A stretch of DNA of 64,000 nt from Rhizobium sp. NRK18 (GTDB taxonomy: Bacteria; Pseudomonadota; Alphaproteobacteria; Rhizobiales; Rhizobiaceae), in assembly GCF_024385575.1 (NCBI RefSeq), contig NZ_JANFMV010000004.1, forward strand, positions 248,001 through 312,000, read 5' to 3'. This document shows positions 1 through 8,213 of the stretch, piece by piece. Every line of letters begins with the position of its first letter. The stretch's first letter is position 1. The notes under the pieces were generated by a model. That model made no database searches and was not told where the DNA came from. It saw only the letters and a list, made by a program, of their open reading frames with translations. The position numbers and the translations under genes were made by a program.

Positions 1-366
1 GAGAGTGACCACGAGATCCACGCCCCGCGCCCGCAGCTCCAGAACGCGCGGCAGCTTGGAAGGGGTTATCCCGACCGCATAGATTATGTCGCGAACACCG
101 GCGGCGGCGAATTGCTCGGCCTCCTTCAGCGTGGAGACGGTCGCCGGCCCCTCGGGCGTCGTCATGACGCGGCGCGCCACCTCGGCGGACTTGGCCGTCT
201 TCAGATGCGGGCGCAGCGAAACGCCGAGCCCGTCGAGGCGGCTCCTCAACCGCGCGATGTTTCGCTCCATCCGCTGCGCATCCAGCACCAGACAGGGTGT
301 TTCCAGCGTCTCAAGCGTTGCTGCCGTCTCCGACGCCGCCATCGTCCCGACCATCGTCTGCTCCAT
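1..366 (-). CDS. PLP-dependent D-threonine aldolase/D-serine dehydratase-like protein, N-terminal part
   Basis: The gene runs off the left edge, so only the first 122 codons are visible. The N-terminus contains TPCLVLDAQRMERNIARL followed by RPHLKTAKS, the alanine-racemase-like barrel start whose lysine in the HxKT segment forms the PLP Schiff base in the DSD1/D-threonine aldolase family. The start at 366 is chosen because GGAG lies 8 bases upstream; an in-frame ATG at 375 has no spacing for it. It lies 61 bp downstream of the aldehyde dehydrogenase on the same strand and is probably co-transcribed. Substrate is unknown: family members act on D-threonine, D-serine or 3-hydroxyaspartate. The family call is good, the exact reaction is inference. 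Confidence 0.75.
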   Translation of the reverse strand, partial: MEQTMVGTMAASETAATLETLETPCLVLDAQRMERNIARLRSRLDGLGVSLRPHLKTAKSAEVARRVMTTPEGPATVSTLKEAEQFAAAGVRDIIYAVGITPSKLPRVLELRARGVDLVVTL

Positions 367-427
367 CAATTCCATCTCCGCTTCATTCCGTTCATGTCGA
401 TCTTGTTTGATTGCAGGGCTGACGGCG

Positions 428-1852
428 TCAAAACCCGAGTATGGATTTGGTCTCGAGATATTCCTCAAGGCCATACACCCCGTATTCGCGCCCGTTGCCC
501 GATCGCTTGTAGCCACCGAAGGCGGCGGCGCCGTCCCAGGCCGGATAGTTGATGTGGACCTGGCCTGCCCTTATGCGTGCGGCAACCTTGCGCGCCCGGT
601 CGCGATCGGAGGACTGAATGTGGGCGCCGAGGCCGTATTCCGTGTCGTTGGCAATCGCGACAGCCTCTTCCTCGTCCCTGTAGGGCATGATGCACAGAAC
701 GGGGCCGAAGATCTCCTCGCGCGCGATGCGCATGTCGGATGTCACCTCGGAGAAGATCGTCGGCTGGGTATAGTAGCCATGGTTAAGCCCGTTCGGACGA
801 CCGAGGCCACCGGAAACGAGCTTCGCCCCGTCATCGATGCCGGCCTGGATCATCGTCTGCACGCGCTCGAACTGCGCGCGGTTGGCGATCGGACCCATAT
901 TCGTCTGCGGATCGCGCGGATCGCCGACAACCAGCGCCCGAGCGGCGTTGCCCGCCAGTTGCTCGACTTCGGCAAGGCGGGCCTCGGGGACCAGCATCCG
1001 GGTCGGCGCGCTGCAGGACTGCCCGACATTGCGCATGCCCGCCAGCACGCCTTTTGAGACCGCCTCTTCAAAATTGGCGTCGTCGAGCAGAATATTCGGC
1101 GACTTGCCGCCGAGCTCCTGCACGACGCGCTTGACAGTCGGTGCCGCAGCCTGCGCAACGAGCACACCGGCGCGGGTCGAACCGGTAATCGAGATCATGT
1201 CGACTTCCGGGTGGCTCGACAGAGCCGCGCCGACGCTTTCGCCGGTGCCATTGACCAGATTGAAAACGCCAGGCGGCGTTCCAGCGTCATGCATCAGCTC
1301 AGCAAACAGGAGCGCGCTATAGGGCGACAGCTCGCTGGGCTTGAGCACAATCGTGCACCCCGCGGCTATCGCCGGCGCGACCTTGGCGGTGATCTGGTAG
1401 AGCGGCCAGTTCCAGGGCGTGATCAGGGCGCAGACGCCGATGGGTTCCTTGGCGGTCGCCCGGGTCCCGTCGACGGTCAGGAACCGATACTTTTCCAACG
1501 CCTCCATCTGCACGCGGATATGCTCTGCGGCAAACGGCACCTGGGAAGCGCGGGCAAAGCTGATCGCCACCCCCATCTCCTTCACAAGTGCCTCGACGAA
1601 GAGCTCGGCACGCTCCTTGACAAGCGCATGCATCCTGCCGAGCAGGGCAATCCTTTCCGAGACGGTCGTCTGCGAGTAGGCGGGAAATGCCTTGCGGGCA
1701 GCGGCAACGGCCAGATCCACATGGCGCGCACTGCCGCCGGCAACGTGGCCCGACACCAATTCCGACGCCGGATCGACGACAGGCAAACGATCGACATCCG
1801 GGAAGTCCTGCCATTGGCCATCGATGTAGAAGCTGTTCTCTCGTCCAATCAT
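428..1852 (-). CDS. NAD(P)-dependent aldehyde dehydrogenase
   Basis: This 474-residue protein is a full-length ALDH-superfamily enzyme that oxidises an aldehyde to a carboxylate in the cytoplasm. Visible catalytic features are TPWNWP (Asn about 148), KPSE (Lys about 171), QELGGK (general base Glu about 246) and NVGQSC (nucleophilic Cys about 280), followed by the usual EEIFGPVL segment. An upstream in-frame ATG at 1969 would add 39 low-complexity residues. The start at 1852 is preferred because AAGGA lies 7 bases before it. It sits between a GNAT gene and the PLP-enzyme gene, all on the minus strand. The substrate cannot be read; an amino-aldehyde fits the neighbourhood. Confidence 0.88.
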   Translation of the reverse strand: MIGRENSFYIDGQWQDFPDVDRLPVVDPASELVSGHVAGGSARHVDLAVAAARKAFPAYSQTTVSERIALLGRMHALVKERAELFVEALVKEMGVAISFARASQVPFAAEHIRVQMEALEKYRFLTVDGTRATAKEPIGVCALITPWNWPLYQITAKVAPAIAAGCTIVLKPSELSPYSALLFAELMHDAGTPPGVFNLVNGTGESVGAALSSHPEVDMISITGSTRAGVLVAQAAAPTVKRVVQELGGKSPNILLDDANFEEAVSKGVLAGMRNVGQSCSAPTRMLVPEARLAEVEQLAGNAARALVVGDPRDPQTNMGPIANRAQFERVQTMIQAGIDDGAKLVSGGLGRPNGLNHGYYTQPTIFSEVTSDMRIAREEIFGPVLCIMPYRDEEEAVAIANDTEYGLGAHIQSSDRDRARKVAARIRAGQVHINYPAWDGAAAFGGYKRSGNGREYGVYGLEEYLETKSILGF

Positions 1853-1999
1853 GGGAATGTCCTTGGGCTGTAAAATGGCAGCCTTCGAGCGCGGCGGCTC
1901 AAAGGGCAAAAGACTGAAGGCGGCGACCGGCTCGGGCCGACTGCTGGAAGAAGGACGGGCGCACTTCATATCGCCCGATGAGGATTGGGCTACATGGCG

Positions 2000-2887
2000 C
2001 TATCCGAGCGTCTGGCTGACCAGCGCATAGGTGACGGGCGCGTCCGCCTCGTCGGACGTGAAATCCGCGAGCGATTTGCCGAGCGACATGGTCAACACCG
2101 TGTCGAAGACCGCAAGCCCGCTGCGCACCACCAGAAGCGCAAATTCCCCCGCTTCGAAATGCGTGTCGAGGCGTAGGAACTGGCCCTCATGGTCCCGGAT
2201 ATTCGGGGCGACCACGGACATGGCGTCCTGATCGTTCGATGCCACGACGGGGCCGACGACATGTCCCCGACCGAAAGGGCGACAAAGCGCGAAGGCCACT
2301 AGACGGCTGTCACGAAAGAGACCGTAGCCCTTTGAACACTGGAAAAGCTTTTCCAGAAGTCCCGTCCGTGCCACGCCAAAGGCGGCCGCATCCAGCGCCA
2401 CCGCCGCCGCCAGATCGGAATCCGTTATCGCGCGAAGTTCGCCGGAGGGCGGCAGATCGGTCGGCGGGTGGGTCACAATGCCCTGACACTGATAGACTGT
2501 CTTTTCCGGCTTGAAGCCGAGCGACAGGTAAAGACGCTGGGCTGCCCGCGTCGCGTTGAGGCGAAGATTGACCCCGCCCATATCCTTCAGCGCATATTCC
2601 ATCAGCCAGAGCCCGGTACCCTGCGTTTGCAGGCGCGGCGAGGTGATGACCATGCCGATGGTCGCCAGCTCCGCCGAGTGGCTGAACCACATGGCCGAGC
2701 TCATGATGCGACCGATTTCGTCGGTCGCCACCACGCCCTTGCCAACCTCGCGCAGGAATTGCCAATCCTCGGAACGATGCGGCCAGCCGACCGAAATCGA
2801 CAGCGCATGCAGCTGTTCAAGATCGGCATCGGCGACATCGCCGATCTCCATGGCGAAGGCATCGATCTGAAGTTTCTCGTTCGGCAT
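2000..2887 (-). CDS. Two-domain GNAT-family N-acetyltransferase (paralogue of 10480-11325)
   Basis: The protein (295 residues from the chosen start) resembles acetyl-CoA-dependent N-acyltransferases of the double-GNAT type. The first half has the GWPHRSEDW segment and the region around LQTQGTGLWLMEYAL, which replaces the usual RGxGxG acyl-CoA loop. The second half has RPFGRGHVVGPVVA and ends in ALVSQTLG. The same landmarks recur in the 10480-11325 protein (SWPHRREDW, RPFGRGEVIGPVIA, ALVSQALG). The open frame extends to 3031, but the region before 2887 does not match the paralogue. The start at 2887 has only a weak GAGAG upstream and is tentative. The acceptor is unknown; amines or amino acids fit the locus. 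Confidence 0.75.
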   Translation of the reverse strand: MPNEKLQIDAFAMEIGDVADADLEQLHALSISVGWPHRSEDWQFLREVGKGVVATDEIGRIMSSAMWFSHSAELATIGMVITSPRLQTQGTGLWLMEYALKDMGGVNLRLNATRAAQRLYLSLGFKPEKTVYQCQGIVTHPPTDLPPSGELRAITDSDLAAAVALDAAAFGVARTGLLEKLFQCSKGYGLFRDSRLVAFALCRPFGRGHVVGPVVASNDQDAMSVVAPNIRDHEGQFLRLDTHFEAGEFALLVVRSGLAVFDTVLTMSLGKSLADFTSDEADAPVTYALVSQTLG

Positions 2888-2959
2888 CACGCTCTCGGGC
2901 ACCGATCCATCCTCGCACTGTTCACGACCAGCTGTCGCAACCAAATGAGACAGCTCGCA

Positions 2960-2974
2960 CAGCATAAAACCACG
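2960..2974 (+). promoter_or_regulatory. Candidate Lrp-type box (a) between divergent GNAT and deacylase genes
   Basis: The 15-mer CAGCATAAAACCACG lies in the divergent gap between the genes starting at 2887 and 3123. Its first half is identical to the box in front of the local Lrp/AsnC gene (18941-18955), while the second half has drifted. It is one of six similar copies in the first 20 kb. Binding by the local regulator is inference. Confidence 0.35.
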
Positions 2975-3122
2975 CCGCCGCAGAATTTGATCGAAAATCC
3001 GGTCGGCGCGCAACATTCGTCCGAAACGCATGCAGGTTCAGCATGTAATCCTGTCGAAAAAAGCCATCCTGAGGTGCCGCCAATCAATCTCACAGGCGGC
3101 ATGCGCCTTTATCGAGGAATCC

Positions 3123-4247
3123 ATGAACGCGACCGAAATTCTGGAAGAGCTGGTGTCGTTTGCGTCCGTCGTCGGCACGCCAAATGCCGAAATTGTCGGC
3201 TGGATTCAAAGCTACCTGCAAGGCCATGGCATCGATGTCGCGGTGTTTGCGGGACCGGAGGGCGATCGCAGCAACCTCTTCGCAACCATCGGCCCGGTGG
3301 ATAGGGCGGGCTATATCCTCTCCGGTCATATGGATGTCGTGCCGGCGGAAGCCGGCGAATGGACGACGCCTCCCTTCAGTCTGCGTCGCGACGGCGAGAA
3401 GCTTTTCGGGCGCGGGACGACCGACATGAAAGGCTTTCTCGCTGCGGCCCTGGCCGCCGCGCCGCAACTGGCAAAAGCGGGGCTCAAGCGTCCGATTCAT
3501 CTCGCATTTTCCTATGACGAGGAGGCCGGCTGTCGCGGCGTGCCGCACCTGATCGCCCGCCTGCCCACGCTTTGCGCACCGCCGCTCGGAGCGATCATCG
3601 GCGAACCCAGCAACATGCGCGCCGTGCTCGCCCACAAGGGCAAGGCTGCCGCCCGCGTCACGGTGCGCGGACGTGCCGGGCACTCGTCGCGGACGGACCT
3701 CGGTCTCAACGCCATTCACGCGATGGGAAGCATTCTCGAAGCGGCCATCATACAGGCCGAAAAGCTGACCCACGGTCCCTTCGAGGCAACCTTCCAGCCA
3801 CACTATTCCTCGCTTCAGGTCGGGACGATTGCCGGCGGCAAGGCCATCAACATCATTCCCGATCTCTGCACGCTGGAACTGGAAGCCCGCGCCATCTCCG
3901 GCGTAAATCCGGTCAGCCTGCTCGCACCGATCCGCGAGAAAGCCGAAGCGCTTCGCGCGGCGGGTTTCGAGGTGGAATGGGAGGAGGTGAGCGCCTATCC
4001 GGCGCTTGCATTGTCCGCCGAAAGCGCGCTCGCCCAACTTCTGGAAGACATGACAGGCCAGGCCCCGATTGGAGCGGTCAGCTACGGCACGGAGGCCGGT
4101 CTCTACCAGGCGGCGGGGATCGACGCGATCATTTGCGGCCCCGGCGATATCGACAGGGCCCACAAACCGGACGAATTCATCCTCGAAAGCGAACTTGCCG
4201 ACTGCCAGCACTTCATCGAAGCGCTTGGCACGCGCTGCGCGGCCTGA
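3123..4247 (+). CDS. M20-family deacylase, acetylornithine deacetylase (ArgE)-like
   Basis: The 374-residue product is an M20 metallohydrolase that would remove an acyl group from an N-acylated amino acid in the cytoplasm. Visible metal and catalytic landmarks are SGHMDVVP, GRGTTDMKGF, YDEEAGCRG and, in the C-terminal part, GPGDIDRAHKPDEF. A lid domain with GRAGHSS is also present. The frame is open from 3030, but the start at 3123 has GAGGA just upstream and gives the expected N-terminus. It is the first gene of a plus-strand run continuing to 8107. ArgE-like homologues outside arginine operons often act on other N-acyl amino acids, so biosynthetic ArgE function is not assumed. Confidence 0.85.
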   Translation: MNATEILEELVSFASVVGTPNAEIVGWIQSYLQGHGIDVAVFAGPEGDRSNLFATIGPVDRAGYILSGHMDVVPAEAGEWTTPPFSLRRDGEKLFGRGTTDMKGFLAAALAAAPQLAKAGLKRPIHLAFSYDEEAGCRGVPHLIARLPTLCAPPLGAIIGEPSNMRAVLAHKGKAAARVTVRGRAGHSSRTDLGLNAIHAMGSILEAAIIQAEKLTHGPFEATFQPHYSSLQVGTIAGGKAINIIPDLCTLELEARAISGVNPVSLLAPIREKAEALRAAGFEVEWEEVSAYPALALSAESALAQLLEDMTGQAPIGAVSYGTEAGLYQAAGIDAIICGPGDIDRAHKPDEFILESELADCQHFIEALGTRCAA

Positions 4248-4259
4248 GGAGAGCGGACC

Positions 4260-5183
4260 ATGACGTTTCTTTTCAATTCGGATGCCAAGCGTGGCGCGAT
4301 CTTCGCGGAAGCCTTTGCGAAGGCTCTGCCGGATATTGCGTTCACCATGGACGCCGCAAGCGTCAATCCCAACACCGTGCGCTATCTCATCACCTGGACT
4401 GCGCCCACCGATCTATCGCGCTACCGAAATCTCGAAATTCTCTTTTCGATCGGCGCCGGCGTCGATCAGTTCGACCTCGCCTCCATCCCGAACCATGTGA
4501 AATTGGTCCGCATGGTTGAGGACGGGATCGCACGGATGATGCAGGAATACGTGTTGCTGGCGGCGCTCGCCTTGCATCGCAATATTCCAGCCTATCTTGA
4601 GCAGCAGCGGCAAGGCGTGTGGTCGCCGATCGCGCAGATGCAGGCCGACCGGCGGCGCATCGGCGTTCTCGGCCTCGGCACACTCGCACAGGCCGTTCTC
4701 GAACGGCTGAAGCCTATCGGATTTCCGCTTGCCGGATGGAGCCGCAGTCCGCGCGATCTCGAAGGCGTAACATGTCACCACGGCGAGGCCGGGCTGGAGG
4801 CCATGCTGGCAACCACGGACATCCTCGTCTGTCTTCTGCCGCTGACAGACGAAACGCGCGGCTTCCTGAACGCCGATCTTCTTGCAAAGCTGCCGACGGG
4901 CGCGGCGCTCGTCCATGTCGGCCGGGGTCCTCAACTCGATCAGGCGGCCCTCATCGATGCGCTCGATCGCGGCCGTCTCGGCGCGGCGATGATCGATGTC
5001 ACCGATCCGGAACCGCTCCCGGCCGGTCATGACCTCTGGTCGCATCCGAAGATCATTCTCACTCCGCATATCGCCAGCGTCACCCAGCCGGAAACCGCGG
5101 CGCGTGCCGTCATCGACAACATCAAGCGTCATCTGGCCGGCGAGGAGATCATCGGTCTCGTGGACCGGATGCGCGGCTACTGA
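4260..5183 (+). CDS. D-isomer-specific 2-hydroxyacid dehydrogenase, GhrA-like glyoxylate/hydroxypyruvate reductase
   Basis: The 307-residue protein carries the NAD(P)-binding motif [12 protein letters not shown] and the family catalytic set: Arg in HVGRGPQ, Glu in [12 protein letters not shown] and His in TPHIASVT. Length and the compact N-terminal domain match the GhrA subgroup, which reduces glyoxylate or hydroxypyruvate with NADPH. It starts 12 bp after the deacylase stop with GAGGAGAG upstream, so the two are co-transcribed. The third position of the Rossmann glycine motif reads Ala where many relatives have Gly, which is tolerated in this subgroup. The physiological keto acid is not determined by sequence. 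Confidence 0.83.
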   Translation: MTFLFNSDAKRGAIFAEAFAKALPDIAFTMDAASVNPNTVRYLITWTAPTDLSRYRNLEILFSIGAGVDQFDLASIPNHVKLVRMVEDGIARMMQEYVLLAALALHRNIPAYLEQQRQGVWSPIAQMQADRRRIGVLGLGTLAQAVLERLKPIGFPLAGWSRSPRDLEGVTCHHGEAGLEAMLATTDILVCLLPLTDETRGFLNADLLAKLPTGAALVHVGRGPQLDQAALIDALDRGRLGAAMIDVTDPEPLPAGHDLWSHPKIILTPHIASVTQPETAARAVIDNIKRHLAGEEIIGLVDRMRGY

Positions 5184-5212
5184 ATTCTACAATCCCTTCG
5201 AAAGGAAAGCCC

Positions 5213-5566
5213 ATGTCACTGTTGAAGACCCTCGACCCGAACCCAACCTTTGAGCCGCGTGAATCCGAAGCCCTACCCGAGCGGCTGATCGCCGGTTCGC
5301 CAGCCTTCAAGACATGGGCGATGGATGAAGCGAAGGACGGCAAGGTTGTTACCGGCGTGTGGGAAGCAACACCCGGCGAGACGAAGTCGATCAAGGGCGA
5401 AGCTTTCGAATTCTGCCACATCCTCTCCGGCGTCGTCGAAATCACCCCCGATGGCGGCGAGCCGGTCAGGTACAAGGCCGGCGACAGCTTTATCATGAAG
5501 CCGGGCTTCACCGGCGTCTGGAAAACCATCGAAACCGTCCGGAAGATATACGTCGTCGTCAACTGA
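5213..5566 (+). CDS. Small cupin-domain protein (Cupin_3 type)
   Basis: This 117-residue protein is a single cupin barrel. HILSGVVEITPDGGEPVRYKAGDSFIMKPGF covers the second part of motif 1 and motif 2, with the typical G-x5-P-x-G turn. Such small cupins often sit beside amino-acid or amine catabolic enzymes; some bind ureidoglycine or act as DUF861 proteins, but the job here is unknown. It has AAAGGAAAG before its ATG and lies between the hydroxyacid dehydrogenase (29 bp upstream) and the isopropylmalate-dehydrogenase-family gene (23 bp downstream), which supports one operon. Confidence 0.8.
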   Translation: MSLLKTLDPNPTFEPRESEALPERLIAGSPAFKTWAMDEAKDGKVVTGVWEATPGETKSIKGEAFEFCHILSGVVEITPDGGEPVRYKAGDSFIMKPGFTGVWKTIETVRKIYVVVN

Positions 5567-5589
5567 GCCAGATCAGCGGGGTAAGCATC

Positions 5590-6645
5590 GTGAACACCTA
5601 CAAAATTGCCTTGATCCCTGGCGACGGCATCGGACACGACGTGACCGACGCCGCCTGGAGCGTCCTGCAGACCGCCGCCGGCATCTCCGGCTTCAAGCTC
5701 GAGGGCACAACATTCCCATGGTCCTGCGCCTTCTACAAGGAGACGGGTCGAATGATGCCGGAAGACGGGATCGAGACGTTGCGTCCCTTCGATGCCATTC
5801 TTCTGGGCGCGGTCGGCTGGCCGGCGGAAGTGCCGGATTCGGTCTCCCTGCATGGATTGCTGCTGCCGATCCGCAAGGCCTTCGTCCAATACGCCAACAT
5901 CCGTCCACATCGTCTGTTGCCGGGTGTTCAGGGTCCGTTGAAAGCGGAAGCCTTCGACATTCTATGCATTCGCGAGAATACCGAAGGAGAATATTCCGGC
6001 GCGGGCGGTCGTGTGCATCAGGGCATGGACAATGAAGTCGCCGTCGAGACCTCGATCTTCACCCGAAAGGGCGTCGAACGCATCATCCGCTTCGGATTCG
6101 AGCAGGCGCGCGCAAGACGAGGCAAGCTTGCTTCCGTCACCAAATCGAATGCGCAGAAATACTCGATGGTATTCTGGGACGAGATCACCCGGACGCTTGC
6201 CGCCGACTATCCGGATGTCGAGGTGACCAGCTACCACGTCGACGCGCTCGCCGCCCGCATGGTCATGGCGCCCGAGAGCCTGGACGTCATCGTCGCCTCC
6301 AACCTGTTCGGCGATATCCTGACCGATCTGGGCGCCGCCATTCAGGGCGGCCTCGGCTTCGCGGCTTCGGCAAACATCAATCCAGATCGCTCCGCGCCGT
6401 CCATGTTCGAGCCCGTCCACGGCTCGGCGCCGGACATTGCCGGGCAAGGCATAGCCAATCCGATGGCCGCGATCTGGTCCGGAGCGATGATGCTGGAGCA
6501 CCTCGGCGAGACCGACGCCGCCGACAGGATCATGACCGCTCTTTCAACGGTCACCGGCCGCGGGATCGGCACCGTTCCCGGCAGTGACTCCACCGATGCG
6601 ATCACGGCTGCGGTCATCGATGCCCTCACCTCTCCTCAAGGATAA
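5590..6645 (+). CDS. Isocitrate/isopropylmalate dehydrogenase family, tartrate/D-malate dehydrogenase-like
   Basis: The 351-residue product has the family N-terminus KIALIPGDGIG and the Mg2+/substrate signature NLFGDILTDLGAAIQGGLGFA, plus EPVHGSAPDIAGQGIANP near the C-terminus. These place it in the NAD-dependent beta-decarboxylating dehydrogenases. The SLHGLLLPIRKAFVQYANIRP segment fits the tartrate/D-malate dehydrogenase (TtuC/DmlA) branch better than leucine-biosynthetic LeuB. The frame is open from 5359 through the cupin gene in another frame; a GTG at 5590 gives the correct N-terminus. It ends 4 bp before the next gene. The substrate is inferred from family only. Confidence 0.8.
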   Translation: MNTYKIALIPGDGIGHDVTDAAWSVLQTAAGISGFKLEGTTFPWSCAFYKETGRMMPEDGIETLRPFDAILLGAVGWPAEVPDSVSLHGLLLPIRKAFVQYANIRPHRLLPGVQGPLKAEAFDILCIRENTEGEYSGAGGRVHQGMDNEVAVETSIFTRKGVERIIRFGFEQARARRGKLASVTKSNAQKYSMVFWDEITRTLAADYPDVEVTSYHVDALAARMVMAPESLDVIVASNLFGDILTDLGAAIQGGLGFAASANINPDRSAPSMFEPVHGSAPDIAGQGIANPMAAIWSGAMMLEHLGETDAADRIMTALSTVTGRGIGTVPGSDSTDAITAAVIDALTSPQG

Positions 6646-6649
6646 AATC

Positions 6650-8107
6650 ATGCTGAACATCAAGGACAAGGACCTGCTGCGTCAGGCCGGGCTCATCAAC
6701 GGAGAGTGGGTGGCCGCCCGCTCCGGCAAGGTTGTCGACGTCATCAATCCGGCCACGCAAGGCGCTATCGGCACCGTGCCGGACATGGGCGGCGAGGAGA
6801 CGCGTGCGGCGATTGCAGCCGCCGATGCTGCCTTCAGGACCTGGAAGGCGAAGACCAATGCCGAGCGCGCGCTGCTTCTCGAGAGGTGGTTCGATCTGAT
6901 GATCGAAAATCTCGAAGACCTGGCGATGATCCTGACATGCGAACAGGGAAAACCGCTGGACGAGGCGCGCGGCGAAATCCGCTATGGCGCGTCCTTCGTC
7001 AAATGGTTTTCCGAGGAAGCCCGTCGCATCAATGGCCACACCATCCCTGCGCCCACACCGGACCGCCGAATCCTGGTTCTGAAGGAAGCGGTCGGCGTCT
7101 GCGGCATCATCACGCCCTGGAACTTCCCCAATGCGATGATCACCCGCAAGGTGGCCCCTGCCCTTGCCGCGGGCTGCACCGTCGTCATCAAGCCTTCGGA
7201 GTTCACGCCGTATTCGGCGCTCGCACTTGGCGTGCTGGCGGAAAAGGCCGGCATTCCCGCCGGCGTGATCAACATCGTCACCGGCATGCCGACAGCGATC
7301 GGCAACGAAATCATGGCCAACGAGACGGTCCGCAAGATCTCCTTCACGGGCTCGACCCGTGTCGGCTCTCTGCTGATGCGCGGTGCCGCCGACAGCGTCA
7401 AGCGGCTCAGCCTGGAACTTGGCGGCAACGCGCCGTTCATCGTCTTCGACGACGCCGATCTCGATATCGCCATCGAAGGCGCGCTGGCGTCGAAATTCCG
7501 CAACGGTGGACAGACCTGCGTCTGCGCCAATCGCCTCCTGGTGCAATCGGGCGTCTACGATGCCTTCGCCGCCAAGCTCAAGGCCCACGTGGAGGCCATG
7601 AAAGTGGGTCCCGGCACGGAGCCAGGCGTGTCGATCGGCCCGATGATCAACGCCGCGGCCATCGACAAGATCGAACGGCACATCGCCGATGCGCTTGAAA
7701 AGGGAGCGAAGATCATCACCGAAACGCCCGCCATGCCGGATGGAGCGCAATACACCGCCCCGATCGTGCTGACCGGTGCGACCACCGACATGCAGCTTGC
7801 CTCGGAAGAAACCTTCGGCCCTGTCGCGCCCCTCTTCCGCTTCGAAACGGAAGAAGAGGCGATCGCGATTGCCAACGGCACCCCCTTCGGTCTCGCCTCC
7901 TATTTCTACACGGAAAACATGAAGCGCGCCTGGCGCGTCGCCGAGGCATTGGAATTCGGCATGGTCGCGCTCAACACCGGCGTCATTTCCATGGAGGTCG
8001 CCCCCTTCGGCGGCGTCAAGCAATCCGGCCTCGGCCGCGAGGGCGCACAGATGGGCATCGAGGAATATCTGGAATCGAAGAGCTTCCACATGGGCGGGCT
8101 TGCCTGA
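6650..8107 (+). CDS. gabD: NAD(P)-dependent succinate-semialdehyde dehydrogenase family protein (GabD-like)
   Basis: The 485-residue enzyme is a full-length ALDH. It shows ITPWNFP (Asn about 158), KPSE (Lys about 181), SLELGGN (Glu about 256) and NGGQTCVCANR (Cys about 290). The NGGQTCVCANR and SFTGSTRVG strings are typical of the succinate-/glutarate-semialdehyde dehydrogenase branch. AAGGAT lies 6 bases before the start at 6650; an upstream in-frame ATG at 6584 overlaps the previous gene. It closes the 3123-8107 operon and is followed by a strong hairpin. GABA or 5-aminovalerate catabolism would fit the aminotransferase and amine oxidases nearby, but the actual aldehyde is inferred. Confidence 0.85.
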   Translation: MLNIKDKDLLRQAGLINGEWVAARSGKVVDVINPATQGAIGTVPDMGGEETRAAIAAADAAFRTWKAKTNAERALLLERWFDLMIENLEDLAMILTCEQGKPLDEARGEIRYGASFVKWFSEEARRINGHTIPAPTPDRRILVLKEAVGVCGIITPWNFPNAMITRKVAPALAAGCTVVIKPSEFTPYSALALGVLAEKAGIPAGVINIVTGMPTAIGNEIMANETVRKISFTGSTRVGSLLMRGAADSVKRLSLELGGNAPFIVFDDADLDIAIEGALASKFRNGGQTCVCANRLLVQSGVYDAFAAKLKAHVEAMKVGPGTEPGVSIGPMINAAAIDKIERHIADALEKGAKIITETPAMPDGAQYTAPIVLTGATTDMQLASEETFGPVAPLFRFETEEEAIAIANGTPFGLASYFYTENMKRAWRVAEALEFGMVALNTGVISMEVAPFGGVKQSGLGREGAQMGIEEYLESKSFHMGGLA

Positions 8108-8118
8108 CGCGATGGCAA

Positions 8119-8138
8119 GGGCGGTCTCGCGACCGCCC
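8119..8138 (+). terminator. Hairpin terminator for the 3123-8107 operon
   Basis: GGGCGGTC, a TCGC loop, then GACCGCCC forms a perfect 8-bp GC-rich stem 11 bases after the stop codon, followed by TCCTTTCAT. The tail is only partly T-rich, so termination may not be fully intrinsic. Confidence 0.6.
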
Positions 8139-8154
8139 TCCTTTCATGGATACG

Positions 8155-8194
8155 GATAAAAAAGAAGGCGCGGGTTGTTTCCAATCCGCGCCTT
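8155..8194 (-). terminator. Intrinsic terminator for the minus-strand FAD oxidoreductase gene
   Basis: On the minus strand a 9-bp stem (AAGGCGCGG paired with CCGCGCCTT, arms 8186-8194 and 8165-8173) is followed by a run of six T residues, read from the A-run at 8158-8163. It lies 20 bp past the stop codon at 8214 and faces the hairpin ending the convergent operon. Confidence 0.75.
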
Positions 8195-8213
8195 GAGTTT
8201 GAGCTGGGAGGGC

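Noticed and set aside
3123..4247. Calling the M20 gene biosynthetic argE
   Set aside because: No other arginine genes are near and ArgE-like enzymes in catabolic operons often act on other N-acyl amino acids.
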